Shown: positions 35,200 to 44,920, numbered from the stretch's first letter. The stretch is DNA of 62,505 nucleotides from Polyangiaceae bacterium (GCA_029266615.1 JAQSWN010000063.1:1-62505), one strand, 5' to 3'. Program-made: numbers and translations. The notes: generated by a model not told the origin, from the letters alone.

Positions 35200-36396
35200 T
35201 TGTCCGCCGTCAAAAATCAGCTCGAGAGCGCGGCGCCGGCGTCCCTAGCGGTCCTGCCGATCTCCCGCCTCCTCGCGCAGGAGGTGATAGAGGCGGAAGT
35301 CGCACCCGCCGCTACGGCCGGTTACGCGCGGATTTCAGGCCCGTCCGTGGTCGGCGCGGCGGGAGCGCTGCCCGGCAGGCACGCCGTGAGCGCCGAGACC
35401 GTCTTCGACCTAGCTTCCGTAAGTAAGCCGATCGTGGCCTGCACGGTCGCGCGGCTGGTCGCCGCGGGCGCGCTCGAGCTCGAAACACCGCTCGGCGAGC
35501 TCTTGCCCGAGGCACGCGGCTCGCGCTCGGAGCAGGTCCCGCTCGAGCTGCTCCTCGCTCATCGCGCCGGGCTGGAAGCGCACCGTTCCCTGTTTGCTCC
35601 ACTCTTCGCGGCCCGAGCCGTCCACCGGGGGCGAATGCTCGCGGTGGCGGCCAGGGCGCAACGCCCGGACTGCCTCGACGCGCCTCCCCCTTTCGGCTTT
35701 GCGCCCGTGTACAGCGACCTCGGCTACTTGCTCGTCGGTGCGGCGCTGGAAGCCGCGACGAACGAGCCGCTGGACGAGCTGGTGGCTCGGGAAGTGACGA
35801 GGCCGCTGGGCCTCGATTTGGGCTCCGCGCGGCAGCTGCGACGCCGCTCGGCTTCGTTCGCGCGCCGCGTCGCGCCGACGGAGGTGGTGCGCGCTCGGGG
35901 CGGCTCGGTGCGCGGGGCCGTGCACGACGAGAACGCCTGGGCGTTTTCGGGCCACGCAGCGTCGGGCCACGCGGGCCTGTTCGGCACCGTATCGGACGTG
36001 CTCGGCTTCGGTCAGGCGCTGCTTGCGGTGCTCGGCGGGCAGAGCGCTTGGTTGCCTCGCGCGGTGCTGGAGCGGCTGGTCCAGCCCCGGCCCGGCGGCA
36101 CGCTTCGGGCCGGCTTCGACGGAAAGTCGGAGGGCGCGTCTTCGGCGGGCGCACTTGCGGGCCGGCGCACCTTCGGGCATTTGGGCTTCACCGGTACCAG
36201 CTTGTGGTGCGACCCCGAGGCCGGAGCCGCGACCGCGTTGCTCACGAACCGCGTCTGCCCGAGCCGAGAAAACCCCAAAATTAGGGCGGCTCGGCCGCGG
36301 GTCCACGACGCTCTGTTCGACGCCGCAAAGGCCGGTGTTGCCCGCGCCCCCCAACCCGTGACAGGATCAGGGCCGTTCATTTTCCCACGGGAATAG
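35200..36396 (+). CDS. Beta-lactamase-fold serine hydrolase (family VIII esterase-like)
   Basis: The 398-residue protein starts at a TTG. The catalytic SxxK is in FDLASVSKP, the YxN-like motif is YSD in the segment PVYSDLGYLL, and the late HxG motif is HLGFTG. These match the class C beta-lactamase/DD-peptidase fold, whose members include esterases and peptidoglycan or D-amino-acid peptidases. No signal peptide is seen, so a cytoplasmic esterase or transferase is more likely than a drug-resistance enzyme. It stands 18 bases upstream of the FHA gene. Confidence 0.87.
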   Translation: MSAVKNQLESAAPASLAVLPISRLLAQEVIEAEVAPAATAGYARISGPSVVGAAGALPGRHAVSAETVFDLASVSKPIVACTVARLVAAGALELETPLGELLPEARGSRSEQVPLELLLAHRAGLEAHRSLFAPLFAARAVHRGRMLAVAARAQRPDCLDAPPPFGFAPVYSDLGYLLVGAALEAATNEPLDELVAREVTRPLGLDLGSARQLRRRSASFARRVAPTEVVRARGGSVRGAVHDENAWAFSGHAASGHAGLFGTVSDVLGFGQALLAVLGGQSAWLPRAVLERLVQPRPGGTLRAGFDGKSEGASSAGALAGRRTFGHLGFTGTSLWCDPEAGAATALLTNRVCPSRENPKIRAARPRVHDALFDAAKAGVARAPQPVTGSGPFIFPRE

Positions 36397-36414
36397 AACA
36401 GGCGACCGTCCTTC

Positions 36415-37935
36415 ATGTGGAAGCTCACGATCGAGGATGACCAGGCGAACCGTACGGTCGTCCCCCTGGCCCGTGACGAATATTCGATCGGACGGGGCGA
36501 GGAGAACACCGTAAGGCTCACCGAGCGAAACATCTCGCGCCGGCATGCCCGGCTCGCGCGCGAGGCGGAGTGCTGGGTGGTGATCGACTCGGGCAGCTAC
36601 AACGGCTGCTACGTCAACGGGGCACGCGTGAGCCAGCGCCAAGACTTGGCGCACGGGGATCTCGTGCAGCTCGGCGACTACCGGCTCGAGCTCGTGGACG
36701 ACACCCTGGAGACCGCTCCCGGTTTCGACAGCAAGGCCACCGTCCCGGCGGCGCCTCGCTCGCAGGCGCTCCTCGGCCAACCGGACCGACTCGTCATGCT
36801 CGTCGGCCCGACTCCCGGCGCGGAATTCGCCATCAACACCGGCACTCGCCACGTCATCGGCCGCGGCGAGGAGTGCGACATCTCCATCAACCACCCCTCC
36901 GTTAGCCGCGTGCACGCGGAGGTGCAGAACCTGGGCGACGGGCGTTACGAGCTGGTTGACCGCGAGAGCGCCAACGGCATCCGCGTGAACGGGGTCGAGC
37001 TGCCACGCGGTATCTTGGACGCGCGCGACGTGGTGGAGCTGGGCGACGTCGTTTTCAAGTTCATTCCCGCCGGGGACGTGTACGTGCCCGGCGCCGAAGA
37101 GAGCCAGCAGATTTCGTCGCTCGGCGGCTTCGAGGCTAGCGCCGGCGATCCGCGCGGCATGAGCGTGGGCGCCAAGGTGCTGATCGGTATCGGCGCGGCG
37201 GCCCTGCTGGCGACGTTGGTCGTCCTCGCCGCGTCGCGGGGGGACGAGCCGGCGGACGTCACGCTCAGCGTGCCGAAGAGCGAGCAGACCGACGGCAGCG
37301 CGAAAATATTGGCGGAAGCCAAGGCGCTTCTGGACAAAGGGGACGCTCCGAGCGCGCGCGCGCGCGTCGCCCAGCTATCGGAAGACAGCAACCTCCGAGA
37401 CACGCCCGAGTTTCGCGCCATCCAGTCGACGTGGGCGGACGCGCTGCTCACCGAAGCGAGCACGACGGAAGATCCGACCCACAAGCGGCAGCTGCTCGAG
37501 CAAGTGGCGCGCGCGAGCGAGGTCGACTCGATCCGGCGCAAGCGCGCCGCCAACGACTTGGCTGCGCTCGGCGGTGAAACCATCGACGTGAACGAGCTAC
37601 CGAGCGCGCCCCGCAACGTACCGAAAGAGAAGAGCAGCGGGCTCGCGGCCAAGCCCACCGAGGCCCTGCGGCCCAGCGAGGCGAGCCCCGAGCCGGAAAA
37701 CAAGGCGACCTCCGCCCCTGCCACCCTCGTGCGCAAAAACCCTTTCGACGAGCCGGGCGCGGCCGAAATCCCCGCGCCGGCGCCCGACGGCGGCAGCAGC
37801 AACGACCGCAGCAAGCTCACGCGAACCAAGAACCAGCTGTTGGCCAAGGCGCGCAGCGGCGCCGCCACCGACACGGAGCTGAAGCAGCTTCACGCCCTGT
37901 GCCGCACGCTGGGTGATGCCTCCTGCAGCAACTGA
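36415..37935 (+). CDS. Double FHA-domain membrane protein
   Basis: The 506-residue protein carries two FHA domains (about 1-95 and 124-225), which bind phosphothreonine peptides. The motifs EYSIGRGEENTVRL, SRRHARL, YNGCYVNG and then HVIGRGEECDISINHPSVSRVHAEV and ANGIRVNG are intact. A hydrophobic helix (about 250-275) and a Glu/Ala-rich tail follow. It probably reads signals from Ser/Thr kinases at the membrane. Its end overlaps the next gene by 23 bases, which suggests coupling. Confidence 0.92.
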   Translation: MWKLTIEDDQANRTVVPLARDEYSIGRGEENTVRLTERNISRRHARLAREAECWVVIDSGSYNGCYVNGARVSQRQDLAHGDLVQLGDYRLELVDDTLETAPGFDSKATVPAAPRSQALLGQPDRLVMLVGPTPGAEFAINTGTRHVIGRGEECDISINHPSVSRVHAEVQNLGDGRYELVDRESANGIRVNGVELPRGILDARDVVELGDVVFKFIPAGDVYVPGAEESQQISSLGGFEASAGDPRGMSVGAKVLIGIGAAALLATLVVLAASRGDEPADVTLSVPKSEQTDGSAKILAEAKALLDKGDAPSARARVAQLSEDSNLRDTPEFRAIQSTWADALLTEASTTEDPTHKRQLLEQVARASEVDSIRRKRAANDLAALGGETIDVNELPSAPRNVPKEKSSGLAAKPTEALRPSEASPEPENKATSAPATLVRKNPFDEPGAAEIPAPAPDGGSSNDRSKLTRTKNQLLAKARSGAATDTELKQLHALCRTLGDASCSN

Positions 37936-39364
37936 GCGCGACGGGTCCGAAAGCGTATTTCGCTCGCGCCCGGTAGTGGCAGTGCTGCTCGTCAGCGCCG
38001 TCGCGGTGGCGCTCGAGGTCACGCCCTCCCTCGCGCGCTTCCGGCTATTCGGTAAGCGCCCGAGTCACGAGCCAACGGTCGCAGTCGCGGCCGTCGCGCC
38101 CTCCAGCTCCGTGGGCGAAAGCCAGCTTGGCCTGGAGACCACCGCGCCTGCGCGCGCGCCGGGGGCGGGCAAGCTTGCGCCCGAAGGCGCCCAAGAAGCC
38201 CGAGCGCTGGAGCAAGCGCCGCCCGTCCCGCTGCTGGATCCGAGCGGCAGAGCCTTGGACGGCTTCTTCGCGGCGCTGCAGAAGACGGCCCGCAAGGAGC
38301 CTTCCGCGATTACGCGCATCGCGCACTTCGGCGATTCGATCATCGTGAGCGACTACGTCTCCGGAACCTTGCGGCGCAAGCTGCAGGCGGCGTTCGGCGA
38401 CGCCGGCCACGGCTTCGTCCTCATGGCGAACGCCTGGCCCGCCTACTTCCACAATGACGTGAGCCGCTACGCCACCGCTGGCTTCAACGTGAGCCGCATC
38501 GTCGGCCCCTACGCCGCGGACGGGTTCTACGGCTTGGGGGGCGTTTCGTTCAGCACGCCGCCCAACGTGCTGTCGCGGGTCGGGACCGCGGAGAGCGGGG
38601 ACTTCGGCCGCAACGTGTCCCGCTTCACGCTCTACTATTTGGAGCAGCCGAACGGTGGCACGCTGGAGCTCTCGGTCGATGGCGGCGCGCCGAGCGAGCT
38701 TTCTACCGCTGGCAGCGTCATCGCGAGCAAGACGCACACGGTGAAGGTACCGGACGGCTCCCACACGCTCAGCCTGCAGACCAAGCGGGGCACCTCGCGT
38801 ATGTTCGGCGTGGTGCTGGAGCGCGACACCCCGGGGGTCGTGCTGGACGCGCTCGGCGTGCAGGGCGCGCGAATTCGCTTCATGGACAAGCAGGACGATC
38901 AGCACTGGGCGGACCAGCTTCAGCTGCGCGCGCCCAACCTGCTCGTTTACCAGTTCGGGGCCAACGAGAGCGCCGACGGCTTCCTCTTTCCGATGGTCGA
39001 CTACCACCGGACCATGCGGGCCGTGCTTTCACAGGGAAAAAAAGCGCTGCCCGAGGCCTCGTGCCTCGTCATCGGCACCATGGATCGCGCGGCCAAGGTG
39101 GGCGACGAAATCGTCAGCCTCCGCGTCATGCCGGATTTGCTCGCCAATCAGAAGCAAGCCGCGTTGGACGAGGGCTGCGCCTTCTTCGACACCTGGACGG
39201 CGATGGGGGGAGTGCGGTCCATGCCGCGTTGGGTGAAAAAGGGCCTCGGCCAAGCCGACCTCACCCACCCGACCGGAGTCGGCGCGGAGGTCATCGGCAC
39301 GTGGATCTTCCGCGCGCTGATGGCCAGCTACGAGAGTTACAAGTCGACGCGGCCCGCCGAGTAA
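37913..39364 (+). CDS. Membrane-anchored SGNH/GDSL-type hydrolase
   Basis: The 483-residue protein begins at GTG 37913 inside the last codons of the FHA gene. An N-terminal hydrophobic helix (about 20-38) is followed by a Pro/Ala linker and an SGNH fold: block I IAHFGDS with Ser142, a Gly block (YGLGGVSF), the Asn block QFGANES, and block V DLTH with Asp449 and His452. Such proteins deacetylate or transfer acetyl groups on polysaccharides or peptidoglycan. It is paralogous to the convergent gene downstream and overlaps it by 28 bases. Confidence 0.85.
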   Translation: MMPPAATERDGSESVFRSRPVVAVLLVSAVAVALEVTPSLARFRLFGKRPSHEPTVAVAAVAPSSSVGESQLGLETTAPARAPGAGKLAPEGAQEARALEQAPPVPLLDPSGRALDGFFAALQKTARKEPSAITRIAHFGDSIIVSDYVSGTLRRKLQAAFGDAGHGFVLMANAWPAYFHNDVSRYATAGFNVSRIVGPYAADGFYGLGGVSFSTPPNVLSRVGTAESGDFGRNVSRFTLYYLEQPNGGTLELSVDGGAPSELSTAGSVIASKTHTVKVPDGSHTLSLQTKRGTSRMFGVVLERDTPGVVLDALGVQGARIRFMDKQDDQHWADQLQLRAPNLLVYQFGANESADGFLFPMVDYHRTMRAVLSQGKKALPEASCLVIGTMDRAAKVGDEIVSLRVMPDLLANQKQAALDEGCAFFDTWTAMGGVRSMPRWVKKGLGQADLTHPTGVGAEVIGTWIFRALMASYESYKSTRPAE

Positions 39365-40611
39365 GCATCCAAGACCAGCTTGGCCAGAGCCTGGCCGAGC
39401 TCTTGATAACCCCTGGGTGTTAGATGAAGCCTGTCCGGCTGACACAGCCGGTCCTTCGCTTTCATTCCCCGTGCGAAGCTCCCCTCCCCGCCCATCAGCT
39501 GCTGCAGGCTCACGAAGCTACACTGAAGGTCCTTTGCGGCGCGGCGCAGCTCGGCCGCGACCTCCGCGACGCGTGGTACCGACCCCTCTCCGAGGGGCGC
39601 GTCCGTTGGCCCGAGCACCAAGCAGGAGGCGCCGGGCGCGCCGCGGCGCAATCGACCCACGAGCTCGGTGAGCTGCGGGCCGTACTTGGTCACGCGCGTG
39701 GCGTCGAAAGATTCGTTCGTGCCGTACGCCACGACGAACAACTCCGGCGCGCGCCGCGCCACCTCCGCCGTGAACGCGGCCTCGTTCCACGCGAGCGGCG
39801 TCTCCAGCCGGGCGCCGTCGATGCCGGAAGTGTCCAGTACGACACCGGCCGGCTCGTGGCGCTCCACGACCACCCCGAAGAAACGCGCCGCACCGCGCTC
39901 GGGCTTGAGCGAAAGCTGCGCGGCGAGCGGCGCCGTGAGCGTCAAATGACGAATCCCGCCGGTGCTCTCCTCGGCCGAAGTCTTCTCGTCCACTCGGCGA
40001 AGATGCGAGCCGAGCTGCAGACTGAAGCTCGAGCCGGGCGGGAGCGCGTAGGCGACGTCGAAGCGGGCCTGCGCTTCGGCGGACTCGCCGCGCGCCACGA
40101 CCGAAAGGCCGAAGCTCGCGCCGGGCTTGGCGACCGCGCGAGTGCCCCCCAACCCGAACACACCGTCGTTCTGGACCGAGCGGCGTGCAGGCGGATCCGG
40201 GTCGACGTTCCACGCGCCGTCCCGCCCGAGCTTCACGCCGTCGTGACGGTACGGTTTGGTGCCGACGCGAATGAAGCCGGGACCGCCGTCCCCGAAGCGA
40301 GCCGCGAGCGCGCTCCGCACCGCGCCGCTCAAGAAGTCGGCGTTGGTGTGGGAGTCGCCCAGCCAAAGAACCCGAACGTGGCCCGTGCGCTGCCCCGCAC
40401 CCAGCGCTGTTAGCGCTTCGAAGAAAGCGCTGAGCGAGCCGCGCGGCGCGGGTAAGACGAGGGGAAGCGACGACGTAGCAGGAGGGACGTCCACCCGCGC
40501 GGCGACGCTCTGCGTGGTCCGGGGCGTGCTCTGGGCGAGGGCGGGCGGTACCGGCGTAGGGCGCGCGCACGTGACGAGGCAGCATGCGAGCCCGAGCCAC
40601 AGTCGACTCAA
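39337..40611 (-). CDS. SGNH/GDSL-type hydrolase, likely lipoprotein (paralog of the convergent gene)
   Basis: A TTG at 40611 overlaps the stop of the SDR gene (TTGA) and gives 424 residues with a hydrophobic, Cys-containing signal region (LGLACCLVTC). The SGNH blocks are LWLGDSHTN (Ser87), FGLGGTRAV, AYGTNES and DRLH (His396). It shares long stretches with the opposite gene, for example RFFGVVVERHEPAGVVLDTSG against MFGVVLERDTPGVVLDALG. It probably acts on cell-envelope acetyl esters. It is the last gene of a coupled three-gene operon. Confidence 0.83.
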   Translation of the reverse strand: MSRLWLGLACCLVTCARPTPVPPALAQSTPRTTQSVAARVDVPPATSSLPLVLPAPRGSLSAFFEALTALGAGQRTGHVRVLWLGDSHTNADFLSGAVRSALAARFGDGGPGFIRVGTKPYRHDGVKLGRDGAWNVDPDPPARRSVQNDGVFGLGGTRAVAKPGASFGLSVVARGESAEAQARFDVAYALPPGSSFSLQLGSHLRRVDEKTSAEESTGGIRHLTLTAPLAAQLSLKPERGAARFFGVVVERHEPAGVVLDTSGIDGARLETPLAWNEAAFTAEVARRAPELFVVAYGTNESFDATRVTKYGPQLTELVGRLRRGAPGASCLVLGPTDAPLGEGSVPRVAEVAAELRRAAKDLQCSFVSLQQLMGGEGSFARGMKAKDRLCQPDRLHLTPRGYQELGQALAKLVLDAYSAGRVDL

Positions 40612-41777
40612 GCCACGACCTCGAATGGCTGCGATGCGAGCCGCTCTTCGAGCTGCCCGGCGCTCGCGAGCAGCTCGGTCTCGCGCAAGACCGAGCTCAG
40701 GTAGCTGAGCAAACTCGGCGCGTTCAAGCCGGCGCGCTCCAGCAGTCGGTCCCCGCCGCGCGTCGAAAGCTGCGTCGCCTCTGTCCACTCCGAAAGGGCC
40801 CAAGAGCTCTGCTGCGAAAGCCAAAACGCCGGGCTCTTGAGCAAAAGCCGGCCCAGGGTGCGCGCGTCGAATCCGTGCTCGAATCGCTTGCCGAAGTGCG
40901 CGGCCGCGTGCTCCAGCACCTCCGCCAGCGCGGGCGGAGCCGGATCCGTGAAATGGTAGGCGCGACCGCGCGTGCCCAGCTCCGACACCGCGTACAGCGC
41001 TTGCGCCAAAAAGTCCGCGGGCAGCGTCTGCACGGGGCGGTTCGCGCCCGGCGGCAACGGCAGCGCCACGTCACCGGGCGCGTTCTTTACCTGCGCGAGC
41101 AGGCGATGCAGCCCCGAAGAGCGAGGCTTGGCGCTGGTACGGCGCACGCCCAGCACCGGCGGCGTGCGCACCACCGAGACCGGCGTCTCCGCCAGCCTGC
41201 GCTCTAGCAAGGATTCGGCAGCGGCCAAGCTCTCTGCGGCCGGCGTCCGGAACGTCTGCCCGCGCGCGAGCCGCTCTTCGTCCGCAGCCGCGCCGTGATC
41301 CCCGAAGACGATACTGCTGGAGAGAAACGCGACGTGCGACAGCTTTTCGGCGACGCGCGATAGCTCCACCACTTCTCGCGCGCTACCGACGTTCACTCGG
41401 AAGCAGAGCTCACGGCTCGCGCGGGCGTCCGTCGTTTGGTAGAGCGAAAACCAGCGATCCACCCGCGCGACCAGCTCCGCGTAGGTTTGTCGAGCCAGAC
41501 CGAGATCGATCGCCCACGGCTCACCGGGGATGAGCCGCAATTGCCCGCGCGGCGGGGCCGTGCCGCCCAACGCGCGCGCCGCCGCTTCCAACTGCGCGGG
41601 CGGCACCACCAGCCACAGCTCCGCGTTCGGCTCTCGCTCCATCAGCAGGTCTACGAGCGCGTGCGCGCGGTAGCCGGGGAAGCCGGTCACGAGCAGGACT
41701 TCACCCGGGAAGCGATCGCGCAGCTCCTCACGGCCGTCTGCTACGGCAGGCGCGGCTCCCGGCGCGTGGCTAGTCAC
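40608..41777 (-). CDS. Extended short-chain dehydrogenase/reductase-like protein
   Basis: GTG 41777 (overlapping the upstream TGA as GTGA) gives a 389-residue protein with a Rossmann NAD(P)-binding start VLLVTGFPGYRAHALVDLLM. The expected Tyr-x-x-x-Lys is not clearly seen; a SSSIVFGDHG stretch stands near the active-site serine. It resembles the thioester-reductase or male-sterility branch of extended SDRs (RVNVGSAREVVELS, then RTPPVLGVRR). The reaction is not predictable. It is coupled on both sides to a lipoprotein and an SGNH hydrolase. Confidence 0.8.
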   Translation of the reverse strand: MTSHAPGAAPAVADGREELRDRFPGEVLLVTGFPGYRAHALVDLLMEREPNAELWLVVPPAQLEAAARALGGTAPPRGQLRLIPGEPWAIDLGLARQTYAELVARVDRWFSLYQTTDARASRELCFRVNVGSAREVVELSRVAEKLSHVAFLSSSIVFGDHGAAADEERLARGQTFRTPAAESLAAAESLLERRLAETPVSVVRTPPVLGVRRTSAKPRSSGLHRLLAQVKNAPGDVALPLPPGANRPVQTLPADFLAQALYAVSELGTRGRAYHFTDPAPPALAEVLEHAAAHFGKRFEHGFDARTLGRLLLKSPAFWLSQQSSWALSEWTEATQLSTRGGDRLLERAGLNAPSLLSYLSSVLRETELLASAGQLEERLASQPFEVVA

Positions 41778-43444
41778 GGTGACTTTTCTAGCGCAAAAAG
41801 CCGCGCGACGGCGGGTAACGCAGCCGCGGAGAGCGAAAGGCCGAGCGAGATCCGCTCCGCCTTCTTCCCGAACGACAGCAAAACCGGCGCTTCATCCGGC
41901 CCACCGGGCAGAGCCAAGCGGGCGTCCGCGAACAGGCCGAGCGCGGCTTCTTCTCCGAGCTGCGCTTGTCCCTTCGCGAGCCAGGTGACGGTGGCGAGCT
42001 TGGGCACCGCGTCCAGCTGTGTCAACGAAAGCTTCTCGTCTGGCGACAGCAGAACTTGGCCGACGCCGCCGTCCGCGCGAAAGCTCAAAAACAGCGTGCT
42101 CGGAAGCGGCGATGGGTCCGCCGGAGCGCGCCGAAAGCGCAGCTTGGCGCGCCGCTCACCACTCGCCGCCTGGGATACCTCGAGCGTCGGCGTACCGACC
42201 AGCTCACCGAGCCAGCTCCGCACGGCGGGGAGCTGCACGAGCGCGAGCACCTCCGTGAGCGCGTCCGTGAAGCTTCCGTTTTCGCTCAGCTCGCAGCGCA
42301 GCACGAGGCCAGGCGCGGGACTAGGAACGAAGCCGAGCACGGTCGCGCCGCGACGAGCGCGCGAAAAATTGTCGAACGCGGTTACCAAGCGGGCCGCGTC
42401 GCGCTCGTTCAAGCGCTCCCCGAACAGCTTTGCCACCGACGCGCCGAAGCCTCCCGCGCTCGGCTGCGCGTCGCCCCGCAGCAAGAGCCCGAGCCGCGCG
42501 CTCGCCGGTAGCTCCAGAAGCGGGCCCAGCGATCCGACCGCGAGCTCACGCGCCATAAGCGCAGCCGCGCCCTCCGCGCCCGGGGAGAGCAGCAGCTCCG
42601 CCTGGAGCCGGTCCGCTTCCGGTGTCAGCTCCAACGAGAGGTCTCGTGATGACTCCAGCACCCCGAGCCATGACTCCACCGTGTTGTCGACGCCGGAGAG
42701 GAGCACCTCCGGATCTGCGAAATCTGGCGGGCGCCCCTTGGCGTCGCGCTCGGCGCGATCACGCGCGGCGAGGCCCGCGCGCCGCGCTTGCCAAGTCGTT
42801 CGCAGTCGCGCGACGAGCGAGCTTTTCAGCACCTTCTCGTTGGCGCGCAGCGTGAAGCCGGGCTCGACGCGCGCGCGCTTGGAAACGCTCTCCGCGACGA
42901 AGCGCCCTGCCTCGCGCAGGGCGTCCACACCGGAGGCCAAGAGCAAGTAGTTACCGGAGACGCCGAGCGCCCCGCGTGGCTCGGCCGCACCCGGCGCAGA
43001 GACGAGCCGCACCAAGCGCGGGGCGAGCTCCACCTTTCGGTACTTCGCGCCGTCTCCAAGGGTCAACGAAGCGACGAGCTCCGCGCCGCTCAGCACGTGG
43101 ACCCCCACGACGAGATCCGGCTCGGTCGCGCCCTCTCGCGCGAGCAGCACTCCGACAACGGGCACCGCTTCGTCGACGTTGCCGGCCGCGGCGGGCGGCA
43201 AGCCCAAGCTCGTCGCGAACAGCACGGCCAGGCTGGAAGGCAGTGCCTGCGCTAAAGTCCCACCGAGGAGCCGCAAGCGCTGCCACGTCTCTTTCGGGTT
43301 ACCGACAGAGAGCTCCGCCACGAGGGAAGCTGGCGCCGGCGCCTCCGCGATGACGGAGGGCGCCGGTGCCGGCGCTTCCTTGGACCGACACGCGCCGGAC
43401 GCAAGCAGCCCAGCGCACAACAGGATGCAAAGGGGAAGCCGCAC
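41774..43444 (-). CDS. Large lipoprotein, unknown function
   Basis: GTG 43444 gives a 556-residue product with a lipoprotein signal (LLASGAC, Cys19) and an Ala/Pro linker. The rest contains alternating helices and strands (for example SGNYLLLASGVDALREAGRFV and LPASARLGLLLRGDAQPS) but no catalytic motif that I know. It starts 11 bases downstream of ssb and is coupled to the SDR gene. It may be a periplasmic or outer-membrane envelope factor. No family is recognised. Confidence 0.78.
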   Translation of the reverse strand: MRLPLCILLCAGLLASGACRSKEAPAPAPSVIAEAPAPASLVAELSVGNPKETWQRLRLLGGTLAQALPSSLAVLFATSLGLPPAAAGNVDEAVPVVGVLLAREGATEPDLVVGVHVLSGAELVASLTLGDGAKYRKVELAPRLVRLVSAPGAAEPRGALGVSGNYLLLASGVDALREAGRFVAESVSKRARVEPGFTLRANEKVLKSSLVARLRTTWQARRAGLAARDRAERDAKGRPPDFADPEVLLSGVDNTVESWLGVLESSRDLSLELTPEADRLQAELLLSPGAEGAAALMARELAVGSLGPLLELPASARLGLLLRGDAQPSAGGFGASVAKLFGERLNERDAARLVTAFDNFSRARRGATVLGFVPSPAPGLVLRCELSENGSFTDALTEVLALVQLPAVRSWLGELVGTPTLEVSQAASGERRAKLRFRRAPADPSPLPSTLFLSFRADGGVGQVLLSPDEKLSLTQLDAVPKLATVTWLAKGQAQLGEEAALGLFADARLALPGGPDEAPVLLSFGKKAERISLGLSLSAAALPAVARLFALEKSP

Positions 43445-43455
43445 CGGCGGCTCGC

Positions 43456-43986
43456 TCAGAACGGGATGTCGTCGTCCCCGCCGCCGGAGCCACCGCCAGC
43501 GCCACCGCCGTAATCTTGGTCGTCGTAACCGCCGCCGCCGCCGCCGCCGGCACCGCCACCGGCAGGCGCGTCGTAGTCGTCTCCGCCACGGCCGCCACCA
43601 CCACCATATCCGCCGCCGCCGCCGCCGCCGCGAGCACCGCCACCACCGCCACCACCGCTGCCGGAGAGGATGATGTTCGATGCGACGATTTCGGTGCGGT
43701 AGCGCTTGTTACCTTCTTTGTCGTCGTAGCTGGACGTGCGAAGGCCGCCTTCCACGAACAAGCGCGAGCCTTTGGTGAGAAATTTACCGAGCGCTTCGGC
43801 ACGCTTCCCCCACACCACGACGCTGTGCCACTCCGTGCGCTCCTGCCGGACACGGTTCTTGTCCAAGTAGGTCTCGCTCGTGGCCAGGCGTAGCTTGAGC
43901 ACCGACTGGCCACCGGACGTGACCCGCAGCTCCGGATCGGCGCCCAAATTTCCCAAAAGCATGACGCGGTTCAGTCCTTCAGCCAT
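43456..43986 (-). CDS. ssb: Single-stranded DNA-binding protein
   Basis: SSB protects single-stranded DNA and recruits repair and replication proteins. The OB fold reads [37 protein letters not shown] and [13 protein letters not shown] Gly/Asp-rich linker follows and the protein ends in DDDIPF, the usual partner-binding tip. The linker contains long Gly runs encoded by GGC/GCC repeats. Length (176) is normal. It is followed closely by the unknown lipoprotein gene. Confidence 0.97.
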   Translation of the reverse strand: MAEGLNRVMLLGNLGADPELRVTSGGQSVLKLRLATSETYLDKNRVRQERTEWHSVVVWGKRAEALGKFLTKGSRLFVEGGLRTSSYDDKEGNKRYRTEIVASNIILSGSGGGGGGGARGGGGGGGYGGGGGRGGDDYDAPAGGGAGGGGGGGYDDQDYGGGAGGGSGGGDDDIPF

Positions 43987-44087
43987 TTCGCATTCCTCGG
44001 ATGGTACTCGTGGCCGTTCAGCCTGCTCGCGTCAAGCGACGGCGGACATAGTTTGACCAGGGCCTTTTGGGCTCTGAGCCCCGCAAC

Positions 44088-44483
44088 TCAACCGGCGCTG
44101 ACGCCGCGCGTGGCGGGTGCGGTGACGACGCCAGACTCCAGCTCTGCGAGCAGCGAGGCGACCTCCCCGCGGATCTCCAGCAGGCGCGTTCGCAACGTAA
44201 CGCGTTTTTCCTGCTCGACGACGGGCGGAGGCTCAGTGCCACCTTCCCGCAGCTTCTTTCTTGCCCCGGCGATCGTGAAGCCGTGGCTGTACAAGAGGTC
44301 TTTGACCGTGAGCAGCTTTTCTACGTCTCGACGGGAGTAGATGCGCTGACCTTTGCGTGACTTCTGGGGGCGAATCGAGCGGAACTCGGTTTCCCAGTAG
44401 CGGAGCACGTGCGGCTCCACGCCGACGATGTCCGAGACCTCGCCGATGCGGTAGTAGAGCTTGACTGGGTGTTTGGGATCCAC
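44088..44483 (-). CDS. MerR-family regulator
   Basis: The 131-residue protein has the MerR helix-turn-helix [22 protein letters not shown], then [19 protein letters not shown] and a short coiled C-terminus. No metal-binding cysteines are present. It lies 14 bases downstream of ihfA, an order common in deltaproteobacteria and myxobacteria, where the function of this regulator is not well defined. The target is not known. Confidence 0.93.
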   Translation of the reverse strand: MDPKHPVKLYYRIGEVSDIVGVEPHVLRYWETEFRSIRPQKSRKGQRIYSRRDVEKLLTVKDLLYSHGFTIAGARKKLREGGTEPPPVVEQEKRVTLRTRLLEIRGEVASLLAELESGVVTAPATRGVSAG

Positions 44484-44497
44484 GTCGTGCTTCCGCC

Positions 44498-44824
44498 TCA
44501 GGCGTCCTTCGAGGCGGCATCGGCCGGGGCCGGGGCGACGGGCTCGTCACCGTTCAGCGCCTGCTTCAGCAACTGGCTGGCTTTGAAGTTGAGCACGCGG
44601 CGCTCGGTGATGGTGATGGGCTCCCCCGTCTGCGGGTTGCGGCCCTGTCGCTGACGCTTGTCGCGCAGGACGAAATTGCCAAAGCCCGAGATCTTGATCT
44701 TTTCCCCTCGCCCGAGCGTCTCTTTCATGGTCTCGAAGACCAAGTCCACGAGATCGGCGGACTCCTTTTTGGAGAAGCCGCCGAGCCGCGTATACACAGC
44801 GTGTACGATGTCTGCCTTGGTCAC
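44498..44824 (-). CDS. ihfA: Integration host factor alpha subunit (HU/IHF family)
   Basis: This 108-residue HU/IHF protein bends DNA. It has [25 protein letters not shown], the [22 protein letters not shown] arm and [14 protein letters not shown]. The family assignment is secure; the alpha-subunit name rests on the arrangement with the MerR gene downstream and the IHF-like arm. IHF often assists sigma-54 promoters, like the one upstream of the pilus operon. Confidence 0.93.
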   Translation of the reverse strand: MTKADIVHAVYTRLGGFSKKESADLVDLVFETMKETLGRGEKIKISGFGNFVLRDKRQRQGRNPQTGEPITITERRVLNFKASQLLKQALNGDEPVAPAPADAASKDA

Positions 44825-44892
44825 GATGGCCTCGTTGCGAAGTGGGGCTCGCTTCCCTTAACCTGCACGCCCGAGCGGCTGGCTTAGCGAAA

Positions 44893-44920
44893 ATAGTACC
44901 GAGCCACCTACGGAAGTCCA
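44893..44920 (-). promoter_or_regulatory. Possible sigma-70 promoter of ihfA-merR
   Basis: On the minus strand TGGACT (44915-44920) and TACTAT (44893-44898) stand 16 bases apart, each matching four of six consensus positions. They lie about 70 bases upstream of the ihfA ATG. This is a weak match, given for orientation only. Confidence 0.3.
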
